This document shows positions 36,172 through 51,482 of a stretch of 64,000 bases of DNA, piece after piece. Each line of letters starts with the position of its first letter. The stretch's first letter is position 1. Under the pieces are notes generated by a model. That model was not told where the DNA came from. It made no database searches and saw nothing but the letters and a program-made list of their open reading frames with translations. Both the position numbers and the translations under genes were made by a program. Source of the stretch: Adineta vaga (taxonomy: Eukaryota > Rotifera); contig CP075495.1 in NCBI GenBank assembly GCA_021613535.1, forward strand, positions 13,764,001 through 13,828,000. The letters run 5' to 3'.

Positions 36172-37456
36172 ATGGCTTCATCGATTGAAACACGAGAAGA
36201 ACAATGTAAAACTATGATTGATTTTATTTATTTTTTTGTCTTTTAAGAACTATTCTATCTTTCTATTTAAAAGGGGTATCACGTGTTGTAGAATATTCAT
36301 CACAATATAATAATGATACATGGTCTGCTAATCAAGTTATTGGCGCACCAAAAGTTTATCCACGATATGGTAAATATCAAGAGAAAATCTTCTGAAAATA
36401 TCGTGTAGTTTTCAGGTGATCTGAATGGTGCTTGGGCTCAAGGAAATCGAGCGAATAATGAATATATAATAGTTGAATTTGCACAAGCTGTTAATCCAGA
36501 ACAAATTGATATTTATGAAACATACAACGCAGGTGCTGTTGTAAAAGTTTCTGTACGTAATGGTACGTTTTGAATATATATATATTCGAAATAAATATCA
36601 TTCTGATTACGTAATTCAAATAATTCTAGGTGCTTTCAATGGTGAATGGCAAACTGTTTGGGAAGTAGATGCACCTCATGTTGAAACTCATTGTACGTAA
36701 AATAGGACAAAGGGTTTTTTTTTCAAAAGAAAATCTATATTTAAATCATTTCTAGCTCGTATTTTTTCTGTGCCATGTGTAAATCGAGTATTTCATAGTA
36801 TTAATCAAATTCGTTTGAATGTTAACTGTACTGCTGCTGGAAGTTGGTGTGAAATAGATTGTATTAAATTGATTGGACGTGCATCTTACTATGATATAGC
36901 ACAACGAGAATTAGTTATAGATTTTAGACAATTTCTAAAAGATGATTGTTTAGCTGATGTTATTTTTCAACTTGATGATGGACAAACCATTGCAGCGTAT
37001 CGAAATATACTTCGTTCACGTTGTATTTATTTTAATCAATTATTTGATGATTATCCAAACATTTCCGACACACCAATTCGAATAAATAATATTTCATATG
37101 ATGCATTTTATCAAATCTTAAATTTTATCTATACGGCTAAGATTGACTCGACTCTTCTGACTGAAACATGTTTAGAATTAATGCGTAAAGCGGATGAATA
37201 TTATCTCAGTCCCATTTATAATTATGCATTTAACATAATCGAACAACTTCTTAGTAATAAAAATGTCTTGAAAATATATATGGGTGCAAATTCGTTGAAT
37301 GATAATCAACAAGACGATAATAATATTATTCTTAATGATGTCATTGAATTATGTGTTAATTTTGTTAAAAAAAATCGACAAGAAGTTTATCAAAGTGATC
37401 AAATGCAGTTATTACCCAAAGATTTGTTATTACAACTTATTCAACTAGTACTGTGA
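36172..37456 (+). CDS. FBXL4-like discoidin domain joined to a BTB domain
   Basis: 346 residues in five in-phase exons (36172-36205, 36274-36369, 36416-36562, 36630-36692, 36756-37456). Residues about 12-150 form a discoidin (F5/8 C)-like domain. Its phrases VVEYSSQYNNDTWSANQVIG, IDIYETYNAGAVVKV and NQIRLNVNCTA are closest to the N-terminal domain of the F-box protein FBXL4. Instead of F-box and leucine-rich repeats, a BTB/POZ domain follows at about 165-270: FLKDDCLADVIFQLDDGQTI and YDAFYQILNFIYTAKI. A BACK-like helical tail ends the protein. BTB proteins commonly bind cullin-3, so a substrate-adaptor role is possible. No Kelch repeats are present. The domain calls are good; the function is inferred. 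Confidence 0.82.
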
Positions 37457-37662
37457 TATAGAAAGCGTGAATTTATTTTTCATTGCTTCTGATTTCATTT
37501 TTTGTTTGTTCTTTCAATACAAGATATAATGTTCATGAAATGTAGTTTGCTTTTCATTTCGGAATCGATCATGAAAGAGCGCGAATGAATATCAGATTCT
37601 TCGTTTTTTTTTCCAAATAAAATATTCTTTCATTTTATCGACATTTCTCTTCAATATAATTG

Positions 37663-38827
37663 ATGTCGCGAGTAGCTAATCGTAGATTAACGACAATTAA
37701 AACTTTGCGAATGTATACACAACGACCACCACGACAGAGATTAAGAAGAACTATATCAAATCATATTATAAAGACGACTGTATCCTTGTTATCGAAAACA
37801 TATGGAATTTTACCATGTTTTTGTGAACATGATCCAAAACGACTTCAAACAATGAAATTATCGAAATCATCGAATACTAATAAATCACATAATCAGAAAC
37901 AACAAAGAAATAATTCAAGTATGTTGAGAAGTCAACGGAAGAATTATTTTCAAACATTCCGAAAATCTCTTGCCAACGATTCAAACGAAAGAAGAAAAAA
38001 CGTACAATTACAGCTCGAACAATTATTCGTAAACAATCTCATTCGACTTCAACAAAACATACAAAGAATGCAGAGAATCTTTCAATTAATCATTCAAATA
38101 CATCACAAACTACTAGTCTTCATCAATCTCCTTTAATTCTTGATAATAATGAACATTCATCTCATTCTTTTCTAACACAAGATCATTTATATACTAACAA
38201 TGAAATAGAAATGAATGATACATTATTAGAATTACCATTATCATCAAAGAATGTGAATGCAACTAATAATTCTGATCACAAAAGATCTCAAACAATGATA
38301 AAGAATTCAAGTTCGACAGGTAAAACAAGGCGTTCTATTAATATTCAACATATTTTATCTCTCAATTACAGTTACATCAAAAAGAAAAACAAACCAAACG
38401 ATACATAATCAAAGTCCTTTTCCTAATCCAAATATTTTTCATTCATTACCACGAATGCATGATTCGTAAATATATTTACGATCCATTCATTTAAATTCTT
38501 TTCTTCATTTATATATTTTCATTTCAGTGATGAAATAACTGAAAATAATGTTCATGAAAATCATCTTTGTTGTAAACCAATAACTTCAGTTAAAGGTTTA
38601 TCAACCAATGATCAGAAGAAATTAATCGAGAATGATTATCTTACATTAATATCTCTTCTACCAATTACCTCAGTTCACAAGGTTATTTTTCGAATAAACT
38701 TCAAGAAAAAATCAAGATCAGTTTGAATGGTGCCAATGAACTTGATCGTTTAATGAATGAATGGAGTTCCGCACGATTATTCATTGGAACAACTAATCCT
38801 ACCAAGACATTAGTACAAACAATTTGA
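37663..38827 (+). CDS. Unrecognised basic, Ser/Asn-rich gene with unresolved frame
   Basis: No family was recognised. The N-terminal frame from ATG 37663 is very basic (RPPRQRLRRTISN). Plausible exons are 37663-37918, 38014-38319, 38372-38465 and 38528 onward. Introns 2 and 3 have good GT..AG sites and keep phase. Two places are uncertain. First, near 37919-38013 either a 95-nt intron or a frameshift is needed, because a second frame there also looks coding and contains FKRKKKRTITAR. Second, near 38640-38700 the reading frame stops at 38726, while another frame continues with SLNGANELDRLMNEW to 38827. A 33-nt intron or a one-base lesion would join them. It could be a decaying gene, or the assembly may have indels. 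The lysine/arginine clusters suggest a nuclear protein. Confidence 0.4.
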
Positions 38828-39005
38828 GAAAAACAAATCCAATGTTTATTTTCATATGTTACTTTTTTGATACAAAAAAAACACACACACACATACAAAT
38901 ACAAAAGAATCGAAATGATATCAAAAGAACAAAACATGTTCTTCAGTTTATTTATAGTTCAATACTAACAAATATGAAAAATAAAGATGAAAATAATACT
39001 CATCA

Positions 39006-39644
39006 TTATTTCTTTGTTTTCGAATGTAAATCAATAGTTTTTTCTGAAAATAAATTTTTGAATATGGAATATGTTTTTGTTAATTGATGACTTGTACATG
39101 AATCAATAAGATTAAAAGATTTCAAAACAGTTCCGTCAATATGTCGACGTATGGAACTGATCAAATGTCCGAGAATTTCAGGTAATCTTGTTATTTGAAT
39201 AATAATATAATCAATCAATGTTAAGATCCAAACAATAGGTCTTTGTTGAGTTGATGAGCATTGAGAAGACGACGAGATAGAAAAAAGATCACTTGTAGTA
39301 GTGGATGTTGTTGCACGTCGCACACCATAGACTTGTAACATGAGTAAATAGAGATATTTTATGATAGTAAATGGAAGAAGAAATAATTGACCAAATAAAC
39401 AAATAGTACGCCAAAATGTAAGCAATAGAAAAGTTATTGGATTATCGGAATAAAGAAAATCACTTAAATTTAATTGTTTACGTTCACGAATAGATGCATA
39501 ATCAACAAGAATCGGTGTCGGAGATGGAGTTACAGGTGGTTGTTCTTCACGAAGTGGTAAAACATTGAAAGATACACCACGACGACGTAATGGTCTTCCT
39601 TCACGATTTGCTTTGGGCGTAGATATATTTGATCTTTCGTCCAT
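39006..39644 (-). CDS. Small membrane-anchored protein, unrecognised
   Basis: 212 residues in one exon. The N-terminus is polar and basic (REGRPLRRRGVSF). One strongly hydrophobic region at about 68-105 (FLLLTFWRTICLFGQLFLL and following) probably makes one or two membrane passes or a hairpin. A Ser/Thr-rich linker and a second amphipathic stretch (WILTLIDYIIIQITRLPEIL) follow. It overlaps no other gene, lies convergent to the gene ending at 38827, and has a clean ATG. No family was recognised. The hairpin-like hydrophobic segment could suit an endoplasmic-reticulum or lipid-droplet protein, but this is a guess. Confidence 0.6.
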   Translation of the reverse strand: MDERSNISTPKANREGRPLRRRGVSFNVLPLREEQPPVTPSPTPILVDYASIRERKQLNLSDFLYSDNPITFLLLTFWRTICLFGQLFLLPFTIIKYLYLLMLQVYGVRRATTSTTTSDLFSISSSSQCSSTQQRPIVWILTLIDYIIIQITRLPEILGHLISSIRRHIDGTVLKSFNLIDSCTSHQLTKTYSIFKNLFSEKTIDLHSKTKK

Positions 39645-40842
39645 ATCGTTTATTTTAAAATATATATAGAGTCGATATTTGTATATCAGCAGCTTAGTTA
39701 TTCTTTCATGTGAGCTGAAGAAGAAGACGAAAGGAAAAGAAAGAAAACGAGCAAAGATAGTCGATAAAATACCGATTGGTTGGTCTCAGCAACATGTCAA
39801 ATTTACGCAATCTTTTATCAAACGAAGGGGGCGCAATAGTTCAGATATAGACAGCTCATTAAAAATAAATTGTTCGAATAACCATATTGATGTCGATTAT
39901 ATATGTATACGAAACATATTTTTAATGAAATAAAGAAAACTTGCATAATCAAATTATTCGTTCAAGGTTTAGTTAATCATTTGTGAACTTCAACATTCAT
40001 GATAATAATGTGTTCAGAACAGCTGAAATTAAGAATGATAAGTTTCAATGATTTCCATGCTATCGTTCATTGAACAAGATAATATATTATCAAAAGACAG
40101 AATTCATTTTAGTCTATCTCTATGTGTACACATTACTCAAATTTGTATAGCAATTTAGATAATCAACTTATCAATATATAATCAAATCAACATTGATGGT
40201 ATTAGTCTGGAAGAAATACCATAGTTGAAAAATTTTCAGAGCTGCTCTATTACTTATATCTAATGTGTCATATATGTTCGACTTGTTACCACACATACAT
40301 AGCTTTAATACGATAACTGAAGTGATGGAAAGAATGATGTTATTGTTTTTTTCATTCATAGTCATTATCTAACGTCAACGATACGTATGTAAGTACTTTT
40401 TTCACAAAATGATTAAACAAGTTTTGAGGCAAAAATAGTACGATGGCATAGTTCAATGAAATTGTATTTCTAGATGGAATTGAATTTGTCATGAAATGAA
40501 GAAAAATGCTAATATTTATAAGAAAAGAAAATGGAACATAATTGTTAATAATTTAAAGAATGTAAAATGAAATAAAGAAATGAACAAAGCACAATGGAAG
40601 ATGCATAATAGTAGTAAAGATGTGAGTGAAGAACAAAATGAAAACAAACAAGAAAACAACAACAGATCAATCACTGCCGATTTGGAAAACAAAAAAATTT
40701 ATAGAATTCATTTTTTTTATGTAAAGCAAAGTACAAGTTTAATTTGCATAGACAAAAACAAAAAATTCACTGCATTGTCTGTGGAAAATATTTAGACGAA
40801 AGACGACATAGTGAACATAGTTTATATATATATATGTCTTCA
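39645..40842. other. Intergenic region downstream of ESRP
   Basis: 1.2 kb between the membrane-protein gene start and the ESRP stop. Two plus-strand open frames (39679-39933, 40580-40795) are lysine/asparagine-rich, have no splice partners or family signatures, and probably arise by chance. The ESRP 3' UTR and the promoter of the 39.6 kb gene are expected here. Confidence 0.45.
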
Positions 40843-43800
40843 TTAATATTGACCATTGTCTCCTAAAAATGAGAAATAATAAGAGTTTGTTAGAATATTT
40901 CTATGATGATATACCTCGTAACACAAGTGTCACAGGTCCCGGATGCATATGTCCCGTTTGTAAATAGATTGATGGAGATATAGGTGGTGTAGGATAATAA
41001 AAAACTTGCATAGGATAATAAGTAGCGTTGGGATGAAGTCCATTCATTGCAGCTGTTGTCATTGGAGAATTCACTGTTGAAGCAGATGTTGTTGTTGGTT
41101 GTGGAAGAGAACCATTAGATATCGTTGCTGTTTGCGAAGAAGCAGCAGCAAGAGATATAGGCATTGTTTGTGATAACATTTGTGGTGGAATTGATGATAT
41201 CGGTACAAGTGGTGCAGCTATAATGAAAATAATCAATTGATATGTATTCAAAAAGAAAGAAAATATTTACCTCGATGAGAAGAATACATTGGTTGCCGTT
41301 GTACATTATGTGGAATTAAATTTGATGGAACAAGACCAAGTAAAATATGATTCATATCTTCACCTGAACATTGAAGTATTTCAATATACTTTTTTTTACC
41401 ATTAAAAAACATATATTTATTATTTTTATGCATAGCTGTATTAAATGAAGCTGCTTCAGAATCCATTTGAATGAATGCTTCACCCGATGGTTGACCCTAA
41501 ATATACATAATAAAACGAAATTTATCTAAATATATCGAATGATGTCACTTACATGTGCATTGTATACCATATGAACACCTTGTGCCAACTTAATAAACAA
41601 AACAAAAGATTCTATTTGTCAACAAAAATCAGAGTTGTCTTACAATATGTTGTGAATGCATTCCAAGAAATTCAAGTATTTGTTCTATACCGCATTCAAC
41701 AGGTAAATTACGAACACGAATACAATCTTTTTTATTACCACCTGTTAACATTTCCGGTGGTAAAATTGGTAATGGTGCAAATGGAATATCTTTTAATGAT
41801 GTCTGAAAATTTTTCGGATCTTGACTTCGACGAAAAACCTAAATACAATCCAATATCAATTATATCTTCGAAAGAAAGAAAAAAAAACTATTCGGTAATC
41901 AAACTAACTTGTTGTACTTCAGCTGTTGTACTACGAAAAAGTTCGATATATCGTGTACCCATGATTTCTTTATGTTTAAGTAATGCATCTGTTGCATCAT
42001 TTTCACTTTTAACCATAACAAAAGCATCACCTGTACTTCGTCCATCAGGATAATGAACAAATAGAACACCTTCTTCACCATCAACGACATACGTTGGTAT
42101 ATCTCCACGTGTGAAAAATTCGATCTAAATATGATAAGATTAAAGAAATAATGAATATATATGAGAATTTATTGTAGAAATTCGAATGAAATTGGAAAAT
42201 TCTTTTTTGTGTGCACCCCGTTTTAGAAAGAGCAAAGTTGAAGATTTGCCTTTTTTTGTTCCTATCAAATCTACATTATAAATCGTGCAAAATATAAAAG
42301 AATTTCTCTAGAAGACCCATTTTCTTTGCAAAGTATTTGTTTTTTGGTATTTTATGAAAGAAAATTTTCCTATTCACTAGTTTTTCTTTTACACTATTCA
42401 ATTTCAATTAATAGAAACAAAAAATACCGATAAAAGAAAAATAAATGAGATGAATTCAATACTATAATATTAATGAAACCTACGAGACAATATATTATAT
42501 TTCCTTTCTTTTCCTTCTTCTTTAACTATTATATATTTATATATATATACTTTCCTAGAATGAAAATAAACAATGTCACTTTTTCCCAAAAGGCGTTTTC
42601 TTATGGCGTTAAATATAATTTCTTATTTATTATTAAATTGCATATACACACATACAAATGTATTTATATGATCATTAACCATCCAAATCCCAAGTTGTTG
42701 TGTTGTTTTGTTAAAGCATCTTACATACACGCATACATTCTGCCCACAGATGCGCCCTTTCCCCTCTGCACAATAAAACACGCAAGTCTGTACCCTATCC
42801 CATCGAAAACTTTTATCCCGGTTGAGTTTTTTTTTCAGTTTTGTCGTGCTCCCAACATTCGGTGTTTAACAGCTGCTATTTCCCTTCACATGTACACACG
42901 CATACACACATAAACAAAATGCGATTTAAGAAAAAATTCGGTAGTATCATTTTTTAACTATAACCTTCCCGCTGCCCGCAAGAGATTGAGAAAAAAAACA
43001 ATGAATAATAGTAAGATTTCCCCGCGTGCATAGGTTTTTTTTACACAATAACGCTGTATTATTATGTTTTGTTGTTCTGCAATACCTGTATTTTCTATTT
43101 CATCATCGACTCGATTTATCTGCAATAAAAATATACGTATTGAAAACTTCAACATGACCCGACATAGAAAACATTCAAATTTGTTTGTGTTTTTGTTTTA
43201 TGTTAGAAAAGTCATAAACAATTAACCATTATTCATTTTATAGAAGATTTCGCATACGACACCACTTAAGCACAGAGAGCTATACATGCATGAAAGATAC
43301 TCACCACATCTCGAGCTGTTGCATCGAAGGGTAAACCACGCATACGAATAATGACTTGACCATCACGTTGTAAAAATGCTTGAGCTTCCGAATTGGATCC
43401 TAGATAAATAAAAGAGAAGATTATTGATCATGAAATATAAAACAAAAAAAAATACAAGATTAGAGGATCTTTCTTAGCATTCTCACCGAATTTCTGCATC
43501 AAGTTGAATAAATTGATTAATGAAATAACTTTTCTCTTTCTACTTTAGTCAGAATTGGGCTTTAATGTTATTAAAAATATCAAAACGTAAAGAAAAAAAC
43601 GAATGCATTTCTCCCTTCTTTTTCCTTTGTCATTTTAGTGTGCTAACCGGTATAACTTATATTAAAAACAGATTGTATGATTACAATAAGAAAAAAAGAA
43701 AAGAATGCAAATGAACTAAATCTATTCCAAAATATCGATACAAACTTTTTAGATAATTTAAATAATGATAATATAGATTGCCGTTGTAGGACACGCCTTT

Positions 43801-46800
43801 TGTGTTGCCCATTGATGTGTATTTATATATATATATATATATATCGATGAAAGATTTTACATTGAACAGTGCAGTATTGCTATGTGTATGTAAACTTATA
43901 TGAGAGTAGAGTAAAACCTTAGAGAATTTGTTGCGCGTGTTTATATGTGACGTGATTTCTTTTCTTCTTTTTTTGTGCACAACGTTTAAGAAGAAGAATG
44001 CAAGAGGGACACCTTACCGGCGTCAATTATTTACCACCACTTTCGATTAGAGAGAAAGAGAGAATGAATGATGAAGAAAGAACATCGGATCGAAGTAGTA
44101 AAGTATTTAACACGTCTGACAAGCATCAGCATCAGTAGTAAGAACGATAAATTTTCGTTGTTGTCGTTCGGTTGACAGACATATTAGTAGCTTGAACACA
44201 CATACATACGCATGACGACTGACAAGTGTGCATTCACTCTCACATACACAAACTCTCTCTCTCTCTTTCTCGCCGTCTTCTTCTTCTTCTTCTTCTTTTT
44301 CGACAAAGGCAAAGAGAAGAACAAGAAAACGAGCCTACTTCATTGTTGTCCTTTCAATCTTTCTGTTTGTTGCCCTTCTATTTGTGATGATGACAATGAT
44401 GAGGATGATGATGATACTAGCGAAAGAACATTGCTACATTGAAAAGATTTTTAATTATTTACCTTCGATATAGGTATGATGATTGACAACAGAACAGAAA
44501 AAGATTAGCTTAGTCTTTCTATTTCTTTCAATATTTTTCTTTGGCAAAAAAACTCATCAATGTCGATGTCTGATATATATATATATATATACATATTTTT
44601 CTGTTTGTCGAGACATCAGACATATAGACAAAGACACGAACTGAACGGCGTTTTATAATGATATATGCTACAATTGTCCATCCGTTCTGTCTTTCGGTCT
44701 CTTTCTTTCTTTCTTTCTATTTCGAATAGCAGCAGTCGTGATTATTCGTGAGTGAATCTTTTAAATCCGCGAGTAAATAGAGATATTCGTTCACGGAGTC
44801 TTTCTCTCTTTTTCTTCTTCTCTTTTTCTTATTTGCATAACCTACTAAGATCGAAATGTTGTCATTCGCTAATGATTGACGACCTTTTGTCAAACAGAAC
44901 AAATTCGATCGTCCGGAAGTTCGAAGTCGAATCAGAATGCTGGCCATTAAAGAATGAATGAAACCTTTTCTTCTTTTATACATATACAGCCAAGTGACAT
45001 ATCAGATGATCAGTAGTTTAAGCCAATAACAACAAATAAATAATATTTGCTTTCACAAGAGGAAGCTCTCTTGTTCTCAGCTTTTTTTTTCTCTTCATCG
45101 ACTCGTTTTATTCTTTCTTTAGTATATGTATGTGTGAAGCACTTGACTGAAAGCATTTCACAATAGGTAGTGATACCTGAGAAATAAATTTGAGATTATT
45201 TTAGAAGACGAAGTGAAAAAAGAACGAAAATCTCGAGTCAATTAAATAAATGGATAGGGAGATGAAAATTCAATAAGTATTTACCTCCAGCAACATTGAG
45301 AAAATCGCGTCCTGTTGATTTATATACTTCAATATAACGTTGACCAATATGATGTTTATGTCGACGAAGAGCTAATTCTCGATGTTCAGCAGTAGTAAAA
45401 CGAATTAATGCTTCACCATTACGACGACCTTGACTGCTGAGACATAAAGCAACACCACCTCTACAAAAATAATACATCATCTTTCTTTTTTGCTCTAAGT
45501 ATGCAGTTCTTTAAATGAACAAAAATAACTTAATTTGAAGAAAAATTATCATAATTCTATTACACTATAGTTTCAATATTTCATACTTTAAAGTAACCAC
45601 AGATTTTAATTTTTATATTCTTTTTCATTAACTCAAAAATAATCAAAATCACAGAATCTCATGTTATGCTTCATAATTTTATTCGATGAATTTCTCAGAC
45701 GTTGAATTTATCTCAAATAACACAGTCGAGTTTTCTCTTCATGTCATAAGATCATTGCATATACTCTTCATCTGTTATGACTTACTTTTCAATATCAAGT
45801 CCACGAAAAAATTTAGCTACATCTTGATCTGTACATTGCCATGGTAAGCCACGTGCTCGAACAACTGTACTTTCTTCGATATTATCTTCTAATGAACTAA
45901 ATTAATCATAAAAAATAATATTCTGATCATCGAATATTAGTGATATTTTATACCATAAGCCTTGTTGTAAATGAAGCATTATCGATTCTGGTTTTTCAAA
46001 ACGATAACCTATAAATAATTGAAAGAAAAATGAATTAGATTTTTGTTTGTAAAGAAGAAATTAAATTTACCATCTTTTAACATTTGATAAACAATTAATT
46101 CCATATTTCTAACATTTTGCATACAATAATCAATTTCATCAACTGGAGCAATTGACAATTCTTAACGAAAGAAATACTGATATTAGAAGAAAAATCAAAT
46201 ATCAAATTTCAATTTAATCTTCGAATTCAAAATCGTCTTTTCAAGGCTACTGTCTATTTCTTTATGACGAATATTCTTACTTTCTAGCATAGTTTTTAAA
46301 TTATGACATTCTGTTGTTGTATACATATGTTCAAATTCATGTCTCATATCAAAATACGACCAGTAATACTTTGGTAATGATATGGTTGACTTTTTTACAC
46401 TTTCTGGATGAAGACATTGACGTAAAGGAAGACAATTCTCGCAAATAAGCGTAAAATTAATATCAAAATCTGGATGTAAGTAACGTTCTTGTAAAAATTT
46501 ATCAAACTATAACAAAAAACAAGTGATTTTTTAAAGAATATAATTCGAAGATATTTACTTTTACTAATGCATCATCAAGATCAGTTTCCGATGAAAATAA
46601 AAGATTCTCATCAATTCCACTAGTTTGTTTCGATTCATCAGTTAAATGTTCAACTAATAATGGTCGAATATATTGACGATGTAAAGCCACTCTCTAATAA
46701 GAATTTAGTCAAATATCTATTCAATAGAATCTATGTAAGAAAAAGAAACTAACTTGTCTTTGATCAACATCAATAATCAGACAAATCATTTCGATAATTT

Positions 46801-46954
46801 CCTGTTCATCAGAACCCATATCATCATCCAATAGGCCAGCAGTAATCACAGAAAATAAACATAGATATTGTTTCGTTTTTGTAGAATTTGTTTCAACATT
46901 CGCTTTTGGTACCACGGCTGTTGTCGACGGCAGAATAGACGATGACGATGTCAT
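40843..46954 (-). CDS. ESRP: Epithelial splicing regulatory protein / fusilli, three RRMs
   Basis: Sequence-specific RNA-binding splicing regulator of epithelial cells. Fourteen in-phase exons give 694 residues. The N-terminal exonuclease-like domain begins in 46754-46954 ([21 protein letters not shown]). RRM1 has [21 protein letters not shown] and [20 protein letters not shown], with [21 protein letters not shown]2 has [17 protein letters not shown] (exon 43305-43399) and [18 protein letters not shown]3 has [21 protein letters not shown] and [12 protein letters not shown] Pro/Tyr/Thr-rich tail follows, and a 20-nt terminal exon (40843-40862) codes the last residues. Introns of 1.2 kb (42125-43304) and 1.9 kb (43400-45284) are exceptional for this contig. 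The start is the ATG at 46954, judged by alignment to the family N-terminus; an in-frame ATG at 47083 would add a hydrophobic stretch and is less likely. Confidence 0.94.
42125..45284 (-). other. Two long ESRP introns
   Basis: Apart from exon 43305-43399 this 3.1 kb is intronic. It includes (AT)n at 43823-43844 and 44575-44590, a CT/TTC-rich block at about 44254-44299, and CTTT tracts near 44700. No other coding exon is convincing. The length suggests intronic enhancers or an internal promoter. Confidence 0.45.
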
Positions 46955-49733
46955 TGCAGACAGCAACGTGGTCGGCGAATGCGTGCGAATCCGTTTACAA
47001 TTCAGGTTTAATAGCGTCGTAATAGTCAGTTTCGAAGGCGAACAAGAAATAAAAGATATGAGGATTGAAAGGAAGAGAGACAAAAAAGGATCGGAAAATT
47101 GAAGAAGAACAGAATTAAAGTCAAAGATAGATATCGAAAGTTAAGAGAAGAGAATAACAAATGGTGTCAATTGGCACAAGACTCAATAGTATAAAAAAAA
47201 AGAAGAAAAAGAAATCGATTGAAAAGAAAGACTAATATACATACACACACACAACTGTGACACGCTACAAATAATTGTAAGAGAAAAAAAAAATAAATCG
47301 ATGAGTACGAATAAATGATGACGATCTACTTTTTTTTCTTCTCCTCTTGCTTGATGATATATTTCATTTGAATCTAGAAGAGAAACGACAATCGAATTTG
47401 ATCGATATTTAAATGAAAAAGTAGTTTTTCTTCTTTTGCTTTCTTTGTCTTGTCATGAAAAAGGACCATCTGTTACCTTGGGGTCATCACTAGTGTTCAA
47501 CTTTTTTTTACTACTCTACTGTCTGGTCGTTTTTTGCGCAATCAACCGAACTACAATCACTCCTATGTTCTTTCATACGTTTCGTTTTTTTTCCTTCTCT
47601 TCTTTTCTTTGAATTTCATCTTCTAATGTCCTTCTGTGTTCAGAGGTGATTTTAAAATTCGTAGGCGACAGCTGCTCGTTGTATGAAGTTATTCACATTA
47701 ACGACAGTCGAGAACGCCCGCATCTACTCTCTCAAATAAAAAATGATAAACTATCATGACATCGATAAAGAAGAAAAAAAATCGAAGCAATTCATAGTCA
47801 ATCAGACGTTTTATTTTCTCACTTTTTTTTGGTCTTTAAATTTCTTTTTTAAACTGACCTGTTCATTCTAGAATTGTTAATCTAAAAATAAAATGCATAC
47901 ATATAGTCATACGAAGGTGGGCTATGATCAGAGTATAATGTAGAAGAAAAGAAGAAAAAAAATAGTCCATGAGCGAAAAAGATGCGCTTCAACGTTGATG
48001 ACGAACGTTACGCTTCACCAATTTTTGTCTCTTTGTCCCTAGATGTATAAGAGGGAATGCACATAATACAAAGTCACACCATCTAGCTCTCATCAATAAT
48101 GTTATATTTTCGAATGACCGATATAATGGAGATCAATTTAACATTGATATGATCAAATAGAAGAAAATCAACGAGAAATATCTCAAAGTTTCGTTTTTTT
48201 CTTTTCTTTCGATCAGATTCAATACGATTTCAGATTATTAACTACCATTGCAGAAAGTATCGTGTAAGAAGTGTGACTATAATGTAATACGATCGATTCG
48301 TATTTTGACTTTGTACATCAGATTTTATTTTTCATATTTGAAGAATATTAATTTGAATATTTCATGATTTTTTATAGAAAATCAATTTAGAAGGAGTTTT
48401 ATTGAAAGAAAATTTGATGGTAAATATACATCTCAAAATATTTCTATAGATAATGTTTAATAATTTGTAGAGGATCTAAACATAAAAAGAAAATCAAAAT
48501 GCTCATTAAAAATTCGGTTTTTTATATCAATAATAGAAAAACAGAATGATAGATAACTAATTGAAGATTGTTACCTTGACAATAATGTCAATGAAATTAT
48601 ATACATTTTGATTTGTAATGATTTGATTTTTATTTTTCAATAAATATAGTCTATTTTTCTTCATTGATAACTATTTTATATTTTTATCTATGGTAAGAAT
48701 TTGAATAATTATTTTGATATGAAATAAATGGTGTAAAAATATGACCATGGGTTGATTTTTATTATTATAGGAAAATGCATTCTTAAATAAGTCTTGATTT
48801 TATGTTTCTTTTATATTATTCATAAATATTGATATTATAAATATAATTGTTTATCATTATATTGATCCTGTAACTTCCATAAAGTTTATACATAACGGTA
48901 ACTTTCTTTTCGTACGAGAAATATCTGTAAAAACAAAATTGCTCAAACAATTTATGTATTAATGATTGGAAATATTGATAAAACTTTTCCTACAGCTAAG
49001 ATAGGTTTAGTTCGCACACTATGATATCTGATATTTATTCAAATGTTTCTAAGTGTTACCATTTTCGAAGTATCTAAATAATCTCATCTTCTATCTTTAT
49101 AGAAGACGATCTCCTACAGTCAGACAATAATGTATCAATGATAAGAGTCAACAGACTATTTAGATAAATATTTATTTATATTACCGATCTGATTCTAAAA
49201 GAATCAATATCTCAGTGTCGAATTTATCACATCAAACATCTGCAGTTTCAGAAGGTCTCTATAAAATATACAGAAAGAAAAAACCAATTGCTTCCTATTA
49301 ACTATAAACAATAGTTTATTTTTTTGCTTTCACATCGATGTATTTCTTTTCAATTAATCTTTAGAAAAGTCATTCTATTATGAAGGAAAAATGATTCATT
49401 GATTAGATTTGTTGTTAGAAAAACAAAGTTTTATGTATAGACAAAGAAACGAAGAAAAAAAACAAAATTTTGAATGAAATTTTTTTTGAAAATGCCTATG
49501 TCTTTGCTTATTGATTCATATACACAAGCGCGCGTACAAACACAAGATAATCACAAAGCAAAAAAATTGGAGCGCATTTTGAAAATAGAGGATGAAATAT
49601 ACCAGTGAGATCATTGATAAACGCACACACACGCACAAACACTATCTACATTTCGAAAAGAAATTCAAATGAAATGAAGAAGAAAAAGACGATGACGAAG
49701 AGAAAAAGAAAAGAAAAACAAGAATGAAATTAT
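46955..49733. other. Long intergenic region between ESRP and FoxC
   Basis: 2.8 kb without a coding candidate. It holds the ESRP 5' region on the left and the FoxC 3' UTR on the right. Purine- and T-rich tracts dominate at 47080-47500. The stretch 48300-49330 is especially AT-rich. No repeats or RNA genes were recognised. Confidence 0.5.

Positions 49734-51482
<1,749 letters not shown>

Noticed and set aside
39679-39933. 84-codon plus-strand frame beside the membrane-protein gene
   Set aside because: Lys/Asn/Ile-rich, no family signature, lies in the probable promoter of the minus-strand gene at 39006-39644.
40580-40795. 71-codon plus-strand frame downstream of ESRP
   Set aside because: Polar, low-complexity and opposite to ESRP transcription. 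It probably lies in the 3' UTR region.
44212-44473. Two overlapping 76-81 codon frames in an ESRP intron
   Set aside because: Frames arise from a CT/TTC/GATGAT repeat block. Neither has a distinctive domain.
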